Of a stretch of 64,000 nucleotides of DNA, positions 16,821 through 25,688 are shown in pieces. A program made the position numbers and the translations under genes. Where the stretch lies: NCBI GenBank assembly GCA_903970165.1, contig CAJCHZ010000039.1, positions 124,001 to 188,000 of the forward strand. Direction: 5' to 3'. The notes beneath the pieces were generated by a model that worked only from the letters and a program-made list of their open reading frames with translations, had not been told where the DNA came from and did no database searches. Within the stretch, counting starts at the first letter, position 1. Every line of letters starts with the position of its first letter. The DNA comes from Betaproteobacteria bacterium (GTDB taxonomy: Bacteria; Acidobacteriota; Terriglobia; Acidiferrales; UBA7541).

Positions 16821-17573
16821 CTACCCTATTAGCCAGCCAACAAGCGCTTGTTTCCACGCTTGGCGGTTCATTTCGGCGAGAGATTCAGTTAGCGGAATGT
16901 CTTTGGGGCAAGCCTTCACGCAATTTTGGGCGTTGGCACAGTCCTGTATGCCGCCCGGCTCCATCAACGCCTGAATACGTTCTTTGGCGTGCATCGCGCC
17001 CGTGGGATGCATGTTGAACAGGCGAACCTGGCTGACAATCGCGGCGCCGATGAATTGGTTGTTGTCGTTTACTTGCGGGCAGACTTCCAAGCAGCTTCCG
17101 CACGATATGCAACGCGAGAGCGGATAAGCCTTCTCCTGTATCTCTGGAGCCATGCGCGGGCCTTCGCCAAGATCGTAGGTGCCATCGATGGGAATCCAGC
17201 CATTGACCCGCTTCAGGCTTTCGAACATGAACTGGCGATCCACGGCGAGGTCGCGAACCACGGGAAATTTCGAGAAAGGTTCGAGCCGTATCGGCTGCTC
17301 GAGTTTGTCGACGAGCGCAGAACACGCCATGCGCGCGCGTCCGTTGATCAGCATCGCGCACGAACCGCAAACTTCCTCGAGACAGTTTGAATCATAGCTG
17401 ATTGGTGTCGTTTTCTTGCCGTCGCGAGTTACAGGATTCTCGGCGATATCGCGCAGGCAGATGATCACATTCATCGCGGGACGCCACGGCAGCGCAAACT
17501 CTTCCCAATAAGGCGCTACCTTTGGGCCTGCCTGCCGTTTTATTCGAACGATCACCTGTTTTGCTTCAGCCAT
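16821..17573 (-). CDS. sdhB: Succinate dehydrogenase iron-sulfur subunit
   Basis: A 250-residue complex II electron-transfer subunit. The [2Fe-2S] ligands lie in CLEEVCGSCAMLINGRARMAC and the C-terminal ferredoxin part carries CISCGSCLEVCP and CANAQNCVKACPKDIP for the [4Fe-4S] and [3Fe-4S] clusters. It passes electrons from SdhA to quinone at SdhC. It is the last gene of sdhCAB, 73 bp after sdhA. The intergenic distance is larger than between sdhC and sdhA but no terminator is seen. Confidence 0.95.
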   Translation of the reverse strand: MAEAKQVIVRIKRQAGPKVAPYWEEFALPWRPAMNVIICLRDIAENPVTRDGKKTTPISYDSNCLEEVCGSCAMLINGRARMACSALVDKLEQPIRLEPFSKFPVVRDLAVDRQFMFESLKRVNGWIPIDGTYDLGEGPRMAPEIQEKAYPLSRCISCGSCLEVCPQVNDNNQFIGAAIVSQVRLFNMHPTGAMHAKERIQALMEPGGIQDCANAQNCVKACPKDIPLTESLAEMNRQAWKQALVGWLIG

Positions 17574-17646
17574 AAATCCTCAGCAACCCACCGTGCGATT
17601 CGGCACCGAATCTCTAACGGCGAAGCCTCCCGCTTCTTCTCTAACT

Positions 17647-19431
17647 TTACTTCGCCGCGTCATAGCGCCTGGCTCTTAAGGGAATTTGCGAAATGTCCAC
17701 AGCCTCATAGCTAAGATGAATCTCTCCATTCAGCCATTTCGCGCGTGTGGTTTTCAACCAGTTCGCATCATCGCGCTCCGGAAAATCTGGTTTGTAATGC
17801 GCCCCGCGCGATTCGTCACGTTGGAGCGCACCCAGCGTAATAACGCGGGCTAAGATCAGCATATTGCCTAATTCCCGAGCAAAATTTAGCGTTTGGTTAG
17901 ACCACTTTGTGCGGTCGCTCAAATTAATCCGGCCGTAACGCTCCTGAAGTTCCCGGATTTTGACGTCCGCAGCCTCCAAGTCCTTATTAATCCGCGTGAC
18001 GGTAACGTGCTCGGTCATCACTTCGCCGAGCTCGCGCCAGATAGCCACCGGGTTTTCGGTGCCGTCGGGTAAAATCAGCGCCTGATTCTTTTCTTCCTGT
18101 CGCTTGCGCTCATTTTCGTACACGCTTGCGCTCGTAGACTCCGCGCCTTTTTCCAGGTTACGCGCATATTTCACGGCCGCAGGTCCGGCAAGCCCTCCGC
18201 CAAATATGCACGACACCAGCGAATTCGCTCCGAGCCGGTTTGCTCCGTGATACTGGTATTCGCATTCGCCCGCGGCATAAATCCCGGAAACATTCGTCGC
18301 CTGATCTTCCGCATTCACCCAAATTCCGCCCATGGTGTAATGCATAGCCGGAAAAACTTTCATGGGCTCAACGCGCGGGTCAACTCCAAGAAACTTCTCG
18401 TAAATCTCCAAAATGCCTTCGAGCTTTCGGTCCAGCGTTTCCTTTGGAATGTGCGTGACGTCAAGATATACAGCGGCCTGCCCGCGTATGCCCAACTTTT
18501 CCTGATAGACGATGCGGTGAATCGCGCGCGTAGCGATGTCGCGTGGCACAAGGTTGCCGTACTTCGGATACCACTCCTCAAGAAAATAAAATCGTTCTCC
18601 ATCGGGAATACTTTGCGCCGCCCGCGTGTCTGCCGGATTCTTTGGCACCCAAACACGTCCGCCTTCGCCACGCGCGGACTCGCTCATTAAGCGCAGCTTG
18701 TCTTCGCCGGGGATCGCCGTCGGATGCACCTGAATAAACTCGCCGTTTGCGTAATCCACACCCTGCTGAAACAAGGCCGACTGCGCCGAACCCGTACACA
18801 CAACGGAATTCGTGGACCGTCCAAAAATCGCGCCAATCCCTCCGGTGCAGAAAATAACCGCGTCCGCGGGATAGGTTTTTACCTCCATCGAACGCAGGTC
18901 CATGGCACAAATGCCGCGGCATACGCCGCCTTCGTCAATCACTGCCGACAAAAATGTCTGCCCCTCATACTTCTTCACGCGATCTTCGGCTTCGTGCCGG
19001 CGTACCTGCTCATCCAGAGCGTAAAGCAGTTGCTGCCCTGTCGTTGCGCCTGCAAAAGCCGTGCGGTGATAAAGCGTCCCGCCGAATCGCCGGTAGTCGA
19101 GCAAGCCTTCCGGCGTGCGATTGAACATCACGCCCATGCGATCCAGCAGATCTATAATGCCCGGCGCCGCCTCGCACATTCGTTTGACCAGCGACTGATT
19201 CGCCAGAAAATCGCCGCCATAAATCGTGTCGTCAAAGTGCTTCCATGTTGTGTCGCCTTCCCCCTTCTGATTCTTCGCCGCGTTGATCCCGCCTTGCGCG
19301 CAAACCGAATGCGACCGCTTCACCGGCACGATGGAAAACAAATCCACCGGCACGCCCGCTTCCGCGACGCGAATCGTCGCCATCAGTCCGGCCAGACCAC
19401 CACCTACAACAATAATTCTTGGCTGTCTCAT
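17647..19431 (-). CDS. sdhA: Succinate dehydrogenase flavoprotein subunit
   Basis: A 594-residue FAD protein oxidising succinate to fumarate. The dinucleotide motif IIVVGGGLAGLMATIRVAEAG is at the N-terminus. The flavinylation region HSVCAQGGINA carries the histidine that holds FAD covalently in the family, and active-site segments HPTAIPGEDKLRLMSESARGEGG and HYTMGGIWVN are intact. The start ATG overlaps the sdhC stop by 4 bp, so the genes are coupled. The sequence resembles the B. subtilis/epsilon-proteobacterial type more than the E. coli type, in keeping with the single cytochrome b subunit. Confidence 0.95.
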   Translation of the reverse strand: MRQPRIIVVGGGLAGLMATIRVAEAGVPVDLFSIVPVKRSHSVCAQGGINAAKNQKGEGDTTWKHFDDTIYGGDFLANQSLVKRMCEAAPGIIDLLDRMGVMFNRTPEGLLDYRRFGGTLYHRTAFAGATTGQQLLYALDEQVRRHEAEDRVKKYEGQTFLSAVIDEGGVCRGICAMDLRSMEVKTYPADAVIFCTGGIGAIFGRSTNSVVCTGSAQSALFQQGVDYANGEFIQVHPTAIPGEDKLRLMSESARGEGGRVWVPKNPADTRAAQSIPDGERFYFLEEWYPKYGNLVPRDIATRAIHRIVYQEKLGIRGQAAVYLDVTHIPKETLDRKLEGILEIYEKFLGVDPRVEPMKVFPAMHYTMGGIWVNAEDQATNVSGIYAAGECEYQYHGANRLGANSLVSCIFGGGLAGPAAVKYARNLEKGAESTSASVYENERKRQEEKNQALILPDGTENPVAIWRELGEVMTEHVTVTRINKDLEAADVKIRELQERYGRINLSDRTKWSNQTLNFARELGNMLILARVITLGALQRDESRGAHYKPDFPERDDANWLKTTRAKWLNGEIHLSYEAVDISQIPLRARRYDAAK

Positions 19432-20078
19432 TTCACGTAGAAATCAAAAGGATGCCAGTTCAACCAGAAACTGCACACAATTAGCACACCCACAAGGCTA
19501 AACGTAAACCCAACCACAGCCCCAAGCGCGCCCGCGGCCCGTTGCGCCTTCACGGTCGCCGCCAGACCCCACTTGCACAAAAAATTCCAGATGCCCACAC
19601 CCAAATGAAATGATGACGCCACCACACCCACAAACATGAATGCGAGTGCATAAGGATTTCGCAGAAGATTTTCGACATCTGCGTAGGTCGAACGCCCGTG
19701 CGTCAGCCAGCGTTCCGTATACAAATGCCAGCCGATATAGGCAAACGCAATCAAACCGGTGTAACGCTGCGTCGTGTAAAGCCAGTTCCCCACCCACGGA
19801 TACGCCGACACATTCGCCTTCCCGCGGAGCCAAATATAAATCCCGTATCCGCCGTGATATAGCATTGGCAGAAAAATAAACGCCCACTCCACGAAAATTC
19901 GAAACGGGATGGTCTGCAATTCCTGGGATTTGGCGTCGTACTGCGCCTGGCTCACCAGCGCGTAGCTGTTGGACCAGAAATGCTCGACCAAAAATGCACC
20001 AACGGGGATAATGCCGGTCAAAGAATGAAGTTTGCGAAGAAGATAATCGGTTTCAGGCCGGGTTGCCGTAGCGGACAT
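19428..20078 (-). CDS. sdhC: Succinate dehydrogenase cytochrome b subunit
   Basis: A 216-residue membrane anchor with five predicted spans and histidines suited to two haems b, matching the one-subunit (type B) anchors of B. subtilis. The chosen ATG (20078) has GGAGAGGG just upstream; the upstream in-frame ATG at 20129 has none. The family N-terminus LLRKLHSLTGIIPVGAFLVEHFW is clear. There is no sdhD, as expected for this type. It is first in sdhCAB, with a candidate promoter at 20132-20160. Confidence 0.9.
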   Translation of the reverse strand: MSATATRPETDYLLRKLHSLTGIIPVGAFLVEHFWSNSYALVSQAQYDAKSQELQTIPFRIFVEWAFIFLPMLYHGGYGIYIWLRGKANVSAYPWVGNWLYTTQRYTGLIAFAYIGWHLYTERWLTHGRSTYADVENLLRNPYALAFMFVGVVASSFHLGVGIWNFLCKWGLAATVKAQRAAGALGAVVGFTFSLVGVLIVCSFWLNWHPFDFYVK

Positions 20079-20131
20079 TCCCTCTCCACCGCGAAAACTC
20101 GCGAGAAACAACCGAGCTCCGCGGCTCATTC

Positions 20132-20160
20132 AGTATAGGCAGATGAAAAGTGCGATGCAA
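20132..20160 (-). promoter_or_regulatory. Candidate promoter of sdhCAB
   Basis: On the minus strand TTGCAT (20160-20155), a 17-nt spacer and TATACT (20137-20132) fit a sigma-70 promoter with a good -10 and a weak -35. Transcription would begin about 45 nt before the sdhC ATG. Confidence 0.45.
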
Positions 20161-20255
20161 GTCAGCGGGATTCCACAACTGTTCTTTGTCGGACACGCGA
20201 CATATGAAAATTCATTGTACGCACCGCTGTTTCTGCTCTAATGAAATGAAGACGG

Positions 20256-20852
20256 ATGGTATCCGCACGGCCCTTCCCGCCGGGCAACCCGACCGTTTCC
20301 AACGGATGGCCAATGACCACGAGCATCAGCCTCGTCTCTGAACTGGAGCGCATCGCGAGCGCCATTGAAAACGACGCCGATGCCCTGGCCAGCGTCTCTC
20401 TGACCAGCATTGCACACCGCGTCGCCAAGACTGTGGGCGTAAAACCAGATGAAATTGCTCTGATGGGAGTCTCGGTTCGCTGGCGGCATCTTTATTTCCT
20501 TGTTCCGGAACCACTCAAGCAAGTCGGCTTCATCCCGCTTTCCAGCACCGCTTCGGTCGCCGCCCGAACCGCCCGCGAAAGCCGCCCGGACATCATCAAT
20601 AACTTCGCTAGCGTTCGCCACGCCACGGTATTCGAGGGCGTAAAAATCGCAGGTGAAAGCTCCGAGCTCATCCAAAAAATGGTCAGCGCGCCGATTCTTT
20701 CCGGCGATAAAGTTGTTGGCGTCCTCCAGGTCAGCCGTAAGGGTCCAGATGCATTGAATGCCGGCCCTGACTTTGACGCGGATGATCTCGGCAAGATTCT
20801 TGCCCTCTGCAAACCTCTCGGCAGGCTTTTGCGGCATATCGCGGCGGAGTAA
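20256..20852 (+). CDS. GAF-domain protein
   Basis: A protein of 199 residues (or 180 if it starts at the ATG at 20313). One GAF domain fills residues 50-195, ending in the typical SAPILSGDKVVGVLQVSRKG and FDADDLGKILALCKPLG segments. No output domain is attached, so it may be a stand-alone ligand sensor or a free methionine sulfoxide reductase relative; the catalytic cysteines of the latter are not seen. The start is uncertain because neither ATG has a good ribosome site. It is divergent from sdhC and upstream of the arginine decarboxylase gene. Confidence 0.7.
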   Translation: MVSARPFPPGNPTVSNGWPMTTSISLVSELERIASAIENDADALASVSLTSIAHRVAKTVGVKPDEIALMGVSVRWRHLYFLVPEPLKQVGFIPLSSTASVAARTARESRPDIINNFASVRHATVFEGVKIAGESSELIQKMVSAPILSGDKVVGVLQVSRKGPDALNAGPDFDADDLGKILALCKPLGRLLRHIAAE

Positions 20853-20928
20853 CTTAGCCTCGCGTCGCTTGTTGTCACATCTTGTTCATCTTTTCAACGC
20901 TGGAGAAGCGACAAACCCGCGAATTTGT

Positions 20929-20957
20929 TTGACACTGCAATACCTTCTTGTTATTTT
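20929..20957 (+). promoter_or_regulatory. Sigma-70 promoter before arginine decarboxylase
   Basis: A perfect TTGACA (20929-20934), 17-nt spacer and TATTTT (20952-20957). Transcription would start near 20964, leaving a leader of about 50 nt before the ATG at 21015. Confidence 0.65.
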
Positions 20958-21014
20958 TCCACAGCGGAAATATGTCGCGTTACTTCACTCACGGAGGCGC
21001 CTTAACCCGGCACC

Positions 21015-21572
21015 ATGGCGTTCGTAGCTAAGAAAATATTCCTCACCAAAGGCGTCGGTAAACATCGCGAAAGGCTTTCGAGCTTCGAGCTCGCTCTGCG
21101 CAACGCAGGAATTGCCGCATGCAACATAGTGCGCGTTTCCTCGATTTTTCCTCCCGGCTGCAAACTGATCTCCCGTAGCGAAGGATTGAAGCACATCAAG
21201 CCCGGCCAGGTGGCGTTTACGGTCATCAGCGAAAATTCCACTAAAGAGGCGCACCGCCTGATCGCCGCGAGCATCGGCCTGGCTCTTCCCAGCGATAAAC
21301 AGATGTACGGCTACCTATCCGAACACCACTCCTTTGGCGAGACCGAAGAAGTTGCAGGCGAATACGCCGAAGAACTTGCCGCGGAAATGCTAGCCACCAC
21401 ACTTAACGTGGAATTCGATCCGGATTTGTCCTTCGACGAGAAAAAAGAAGTCTACCGCATCTCCAACAAAATCGTCCGCACAATGAACGTCACGCAGTCC
21501 GCTGTCGGCGACAAGCGAGGCCTCTGGACCACAGTTCTAGGCGCGGCCATCCTTATCGGCGAAGACGACTAA
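21015..21572 (+). CDS. Pyruvoyl-dependent arginine decarboxylase
   Basis: A 185-residue proenzyme that makes agmatine from arginine. The self-cleavage site is VSSIFPPG, where Ser42-Ser43 should split to give the beta chain and an alpha chain with an N-terminal pyruvoyl group made from Ser43. The family segments [22 protein letters not shown] and [29 protein letters not shown] follow. Agmatine is the substrate of the agmatine deiminase at 28640, whose product is used by the amidase at 24697, so this is step one of a putrescine pathway. A strong promoter lies 58 bp upstream. Confidence 0.93.
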   Translation: MAFVAKKIFLTKGVGKHRERLSSFELALRNAGIAACNIVRVSSIFPPGCKLISRSEGLKHIKPGQVAFTVISENSTKEAHRLIAASIGLALPSDKQMYGYLSEHHSFGETEEVAGEYAEELAAEMLATTLNVEFDPDLSFDEKKEVYRISNKIVRTMNVTQSAVGDKRGLWTTVLGAAILIGEDD

Positions 21573-21640
21573 TACTTCCGATCCCCTAGAGGCAAACTTG
21601 CAGGTTCACCTCGCTCTTTTCTCAAGCAGGTCGTTCTTCG

Positions 21641-21829
21641 TCAACCTATGTGAAAGTGCGGAAGCGAGCTAAAAAGTCCAAACACATTCAAGAGCCACAA
21701 AACCACGACGATAATCACCACAGCGTTTAGAATCGACTTGATCGTCCCCTGCATCGGTATGTACCGGTTGACCAGCCAAAGCAATACACCTACCACGATC
21801 AAAACAATCACAACGTTTATCAATGGCAT
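21641..21829 (-). CDS. Small two-span membrane protein (Thivi_2564-like)
   Basis: A 62-residue protein with two hydrophobic spans (NVVIVLIVVGVLLWLVN and VVIIVVVLWLLNVFG) joined by a short loop YIPMQGTIKSIL. This matches a widespread small membrane protein family of unknown function. AGGAGGT lies 11 nt upstream of the ATG at 21829. It is convergent with the decarboxylase gene. No function is known. Confidence 0.8.
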   Translation of the reverse strand: MPLINVVIVLIVVGVLLWLVNRYIPMQGTIKSILNAVVIIVVVLWLLNVFGLFSSLPHFHIG

Positions 21830-21988
21830 GACTCGCGACCTCCTTGCTCAACAACTCGTCTGGTCCGCTTTCATGCGCATAGTAAAGGCACAATCATCAG
21901 GCACGCCATACAGGAAAGCGAGTATGTCGCGCCGCAGAATACGCTATCCCTCTAACTCATTAAAAAGAGTGGGCACGCGAGGCTTCAT

Positions 21989-22022
21989 GGGACCGTCCGA
22001 TCAGCAGGACGGCCCCTTTTTT
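21989..22022 (+). terminator. Orphan plus-strand intrinsic terminator
   Basis: GGGACCGTCC (21989-21998) pairs with GGACGGCCCC (22007-22016) with one mismatch, then TTTTTT. It faces the plus direction, but no plus-strand gene ends near it: the nearest plus gene stops at 21572 and minus genes lie on both sides. It may end an unannotated small RNA in 21840-21990, or serve as read-through protection. Confidence 0.65.
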
Positions 22023-22039
22023 CACATCCTCTTAAATCG

Positions 22040-22585
22040 TTACGCCGAGTGCCGCAGGGCAATCTCTGGAAAATCAATCTCGACCTGTGCTGTATTATTG
22101 AAATAGTTCGTGAAGACGTTTAACGCAACGTGCGCGATGATCTCGGCGATTTGCCCGTCGGAAAATCCGGCTCGCTTCACCGCTTCCACATCCGCCTCCG
22201 TCGCGCGCCCCTGCTTGGCCACAATCTGCCGCGCAAACTCCAAAGCCGCACTGTCCTTGGGCGAGCTTGACCGCGCATCCCGCGCCGCCCCGATTTCCGC
22301 ATCCGTCAAGCCTGTCATCTTACCAATGGCGGTGTGTGCCGAGACACAATACGCACAGGCATTTTGCTCGCCCACTTCGAGTGCAATCTCCTCACGTAAC
22401 TTGGGATCGAGAGCCCCGCTGGCAAGGGCCCCGCTGAACGAAAGATATGCCTGCAAAACCGCCGGCGAGTTCGCCATCACACGCGTCATATTCGGCGTGA
22501 TCTTCAGCTTCGCCTGGACCGCTTCCAGTAATTCCTTGGCTTTCCCCGTTGCCGCTTCCGTCCGAATTGCAGGTAGTCTTGACAT
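22040..22585 (-). CDS. AhpD-like peroxidase-related protein
   Basis: A 181-residue all-helical protein of the carboxymuconolactone decarboxylase/AhpD superfamily. The redox centre CAYCVSAH (C-x2-C-x3-H) is present. The C-terminal part (AEIIAHVALNVFTNYFNNTAQVEIDFPE) is typical of the larger YciW/peroxidase-related subgroup. It is divergent from a Crp/Fnr-type regulator, with a 16-bp palindrome (22669-22684) between them that may control both. A peroxide-reducing role is likely but the electron donor is unknown. Confidence 0.85.
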   Translation of the reverse strand: MSRLPAIRTEAATGKAKELLEAVQAKLKITPNMTRVMANSPAVLQAYLSFSGALASGALDPKLREEIALEVGEQNACAYCVSAHTAIGKMTGLTDAEIGAARDARSSSPKDSAALEFARQIVAKQGRATEADVEAVKRAGFSDGQIAEIIAHVALNVFTNYFNNTAQVEIDFPEIALRHSA

Positions 22586-22668
22586 CTTCTTTCTCCCTTG
22601 TCGAAATGGCGCTCTGCGCCTCGCAAGCCTTTTGATGTATCAAGGCATTTCTCGATTCGGGCAAAATG

Positions 22669-22684
22669 TGTAAGCTCGCTTACA
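22669..22684. promoter_or_regulatory. Palindromic operator candidate between AhpD-like and Crp/Fnr genes
   Basis: TGTAAGCTCGCTTACA has perfect 7-bp arms around a 2-bp centre. It lies 7 bp before the possible ATG at 22691 and 84 bp upstream of the divergent AhpD-like gene. Autoregulation by the neighbouring Crp/Fnr protein is plausible, though the spacing differs from TGTGA-N6-TCACA. Confidence 0.5.
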
Positions 22685-22690
22685 TCAGCA

Positions 22691-23410
22691 ATGCAGCGTA
22701 CTGCCTCATCGAAAACGATTATGAAAAAGAATCCAGCCCGGATATCCCAAAGTGCGACGAAAGGCACGAGCGTTTCTTCCTACGACTTGTTCAAGGAGCT
22801 TCCAGCCTCTGCCCTGTCCGATCTCGCGCGCCACAGCACCGTCCAGGATGCGCCAAGCGGCCACGTATTTTTTCAGTTGGGAGAAACCGGGAAGATGCTC
22901 TTTTTGCTGGAAAAAGGTCGCGTCGAAACTTTTCGAACTTCAGGAAAAAAGAAACTCATCATCGCGGAACTGACACCGCCGGGAGTATTTGGAGAAATGG
23001 GCTGCGTCGGTGCTTGTACTTACCACTGCTCCGCGCGCGCAACGGAACCTTCCTGCGTTCGCACCATAACGAAATCCACGATCGACGCCCTGCAGAAAAA
23101 ATATCCGGTCGTGACACGCCGCCTGCTCGATCTCATTAGCCGAAGATTCGTCCACGTGCTCCTGGATTTGGATGCCACGTCTTTTCGGACCTTAATCCCG
23201 CGTCTCGCGCGGCTGCTCCTCGACCGCGCCGAAGGAGATCGCGTTCTCAACATGTCCCACAAGGAAATCGCTACTCATCTCCGCGTCTATCGTGAATCGG
23301 CAACCGCTGCTCTAGGGGAGCTTAGAAAGGCAGGCATCATCGCCGTCGAGCGCATGCAGATCCGCATCCTCGAGCGCTCACGACTGGAGCGCGCCGCCCG
23401 CGAATCCTGA
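22691..23410 (+). CDS. Crp/Fnr-family transcription regulator
   Basis: A regulator of about 239 residues. The cyclic-nucleotide-binding beta-roll covers roughly 25-145 (DLFKELPASALSDLARHSTVQ, GHVFFQLGETGKMLFLLEKGRVE, GVFGEMGCVGACTYHCSARA). The C-terminal winged helix contains the recognition region HKEIATHLRVYRESATAALGELRKAGII. The roll has two cysteines (GCVGACTYHC) but not the N-terminal FNR cluster set, so an Fe-S sensor is not evident. The start may be ATG 22691 or 22721; neither has a clear ribosome site. Its adjacent palindrome and divergent AhpD-like gene suggest a redox-stress role. Confidence 0.85.
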   Translation: MQRTASSKTIMKKNPARISQSATKGTSVSSYDLFKELPASALSDLARHSTVQDAPSGHVFFQLGETGKMLFLLEKGRVETFRTSGKKKLIIAELTPPGVFGEMGCVGACTYHCSARATEPSCVRTITKSTIDALQKKYPVVTRRLLDLISRRFVHVLLDLDATSFRTLIPRLARLLLDRAEGDRVLNMSHKEIATHLRVYRESATAALGELRKAGIIAVERMQIRILERSRLERAARES

Positions 23411-23412
23411 CT

Positions 23413-23450
23413 CTCTTCTCTGCGAACTCTGTGTCTCTGTGGTCTTCCGC
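23413..23450 (-). repeat. Dispersed CRCAGAG-type intergenic repeat, copy 2
   Basis: Read on the minus strand it holds CCACAGAG, ACACAGAG and CGCAGAGAA at about 9-nt steps. It lies in the convergent gap between the Crp/Fnr regulator and the deoxyhypusine-synthase-like gene. Confidence 0.65.
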
Positions 23451-23468
23451 GAAAAATCTCTTCGTTCT

Positions 23469-24542
23469 TTATTCCTCGTGCTTATAGTATCCGACCCTAC
23501 TGAGCACGGCACCCACTATCAACGGTAGCGCCACGGTAGCGTCATCAAACACTTCCGCAAACTTGCCGCCTTCTTCCGAAGGAACGAATTTCCCCCAGGA
23601 TACCGCTTCCGTATAAGTGCTGCCGCTCAATCCGCCCCAATGCACCGGCTCCGGACAAATCCGCACGCCATAGTTGTATCTCTTTAGCGGAATCTTCCTG
23701 TATCCACGCCGCGCGAGCAGCTCCGCATAAACCCCAAACTGCTGCGACCAGTTCCGAGGCACTCCGCCGCCAATCGTCAAAATGCCCATCCTTTTGGTCG
23801 CCAGCATGGTGTCCGCGAACTTCTCAAAATCCTCAAAAGGATCGAACCGGAGTAACGGGCGCTTCTCGCGCGATCGCGCGATCTTGTGCAATGCAAAGTC
23901 AATTCCCAACTCCGAATCGCTGAACGCCGGCACAAACACGGGTACATTGTGCTCGTAAGCCGACTTCAAAATCCCCCGTCCCGCGCCCTGTTTGTGCAGT
24001 GTTTCGCCGATCGTCCGATGGAGCTTCCAGCTGCACAACACATCCTCGGCATCCCAATTCGTCAGAACGTGCTGCATCATGTGCTCGACATGATCCAGAT
24101 TCGTCTCCGGCTCCAGCGAATCGTAAACGCGGTTGTAACCTGCCTCGAACAACTCGGTGTCGTCCATCTTCGGGTCGTAGCGGAAATGCGAATGCCCGGT
24201 CGCTTCGACAAGCCCATGCGCCATCAGCGCACCAGTGGAAACAATCGCCTTCACCACGCCGCTCTCGATCAAATCGCAAAAAATAAAACCCATCTTAGCC
24301 ACCGTCAGCGCGCCGGAAAGAGTCATCACGACGAAGCAATCCTTGTCGCGCGCCATCGCTTCCAGTACGTCGGCGGCGTCGCCAATCTGCCGGCCGGTGA
24401 ACGCGGTGTCTCCCATCGCACGAACCAGTTCATCAATGGTGCGGCATTTCGACAGATCGATCGGAAACATCGGCCGCAGCTTGTCCTTGACCGGATCGTG
24501 CAGTACGCGCCCCGTGACCGTCTTTTCCTGCCGTTTTGCCAT
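23469..24542 (-). CDS. Deoxyhypusine synthase-like protein (probable spermidine/homospermidine aminobutyltransferase)
   Basis: A 357-residue NAD-dependent enzyme of the deoxyhypusine synthase family. The NAD region (TLSGALTVAKMG, IVSTGALMAHGLVEATGHSHFRYD), GGGVPRNWSQQ and the catalytic-lysine segment EAVSWGKFVP (Lys forms the imine intermediate in the eukaryotic enzyme) are all intact. Bacteria lack eIF5A, and bacterial homologues are thought to act on small polyamines. It is divergent from N-carbamoylputrescine amidase and near arginine decarboxylase and agmatine deiminase, which fits a role in making spermidine or homospermidine from putrescine. The exact acceptor is inferred. Confidence 0.85.
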   Translation of the reverse strand: MAKRQEKTVTGRVLHDPVKDKLRPMFPIDLSKCRTIDELVRAMGDTAFTGRQIGDAADVLEAMARDKDCFVVMTLSGALTVAKMGFIFCDLIESGVVKAIVSTGALMAHGLVEATGHSHFRYDPKMDDTELFEAGYNRVYDSLEPETNLDHVEHMMQHVLTNWDAEDVLCSWKLHRTIGETLHKQGAGRGILKSAYEHNVPVFVPAFSDSELGIDFALHKIARSREKRPLLRFDPFEDFEKFADTMLATKRMGILTIGGGVPRNWSQQFGVYAELLARRGYRKIPLKRYNYGVRICPEPVHWGGLSGSTYTEAVSWGKFVPSEEGGKFAEVFDDATVALPLIVGAVLSRVGYYKHEE

Positions 24543-24696
24543 CTCTTCTCCTCAACTTCTCATGCTTTTTGTTTCTGAATCTCACACCACGCCGCACGCA
24601 TCAAATTGCGTAATGATTGATAGTACAAACGCGCCCCGAAGGAAAGAACAAAACGCTTCAAAAACAATTTCTGACGAGCATGATAAACTAAATTTT

Positions 24697-25587
<891 letters not shown>

Positions 25588-25593
25588 TTTCCT

Positions 25594-25625
25594 ACTCTCG
25601 GTGAGTTCTGCGCCCTCTGCGTTGG
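25594..25625 (-). repeat. Dispersed CRCAGAG-type intergenic repeat, copy 3
   Basis: On the minus strand AACGCAGAGGGCGCAGAAC is followed by CACCGAGAG. It sits in the short gap between the amidase gene and the kinase gene. Confidence 0.6.
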
Positions 25626-25688
25626 AACAAAACATCTAGCCAAACTCTAATCCGTCCTGCCAAAAAACGTGTAGCATATCCGCTACCC

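Noticed and set aside
24235..24696. N-terminal extension of the carbamoylputrescine amidase
   Set aside because: It runs antisense through the DHS-like gene and the divergent promoter region, and the family match begins at 24697.
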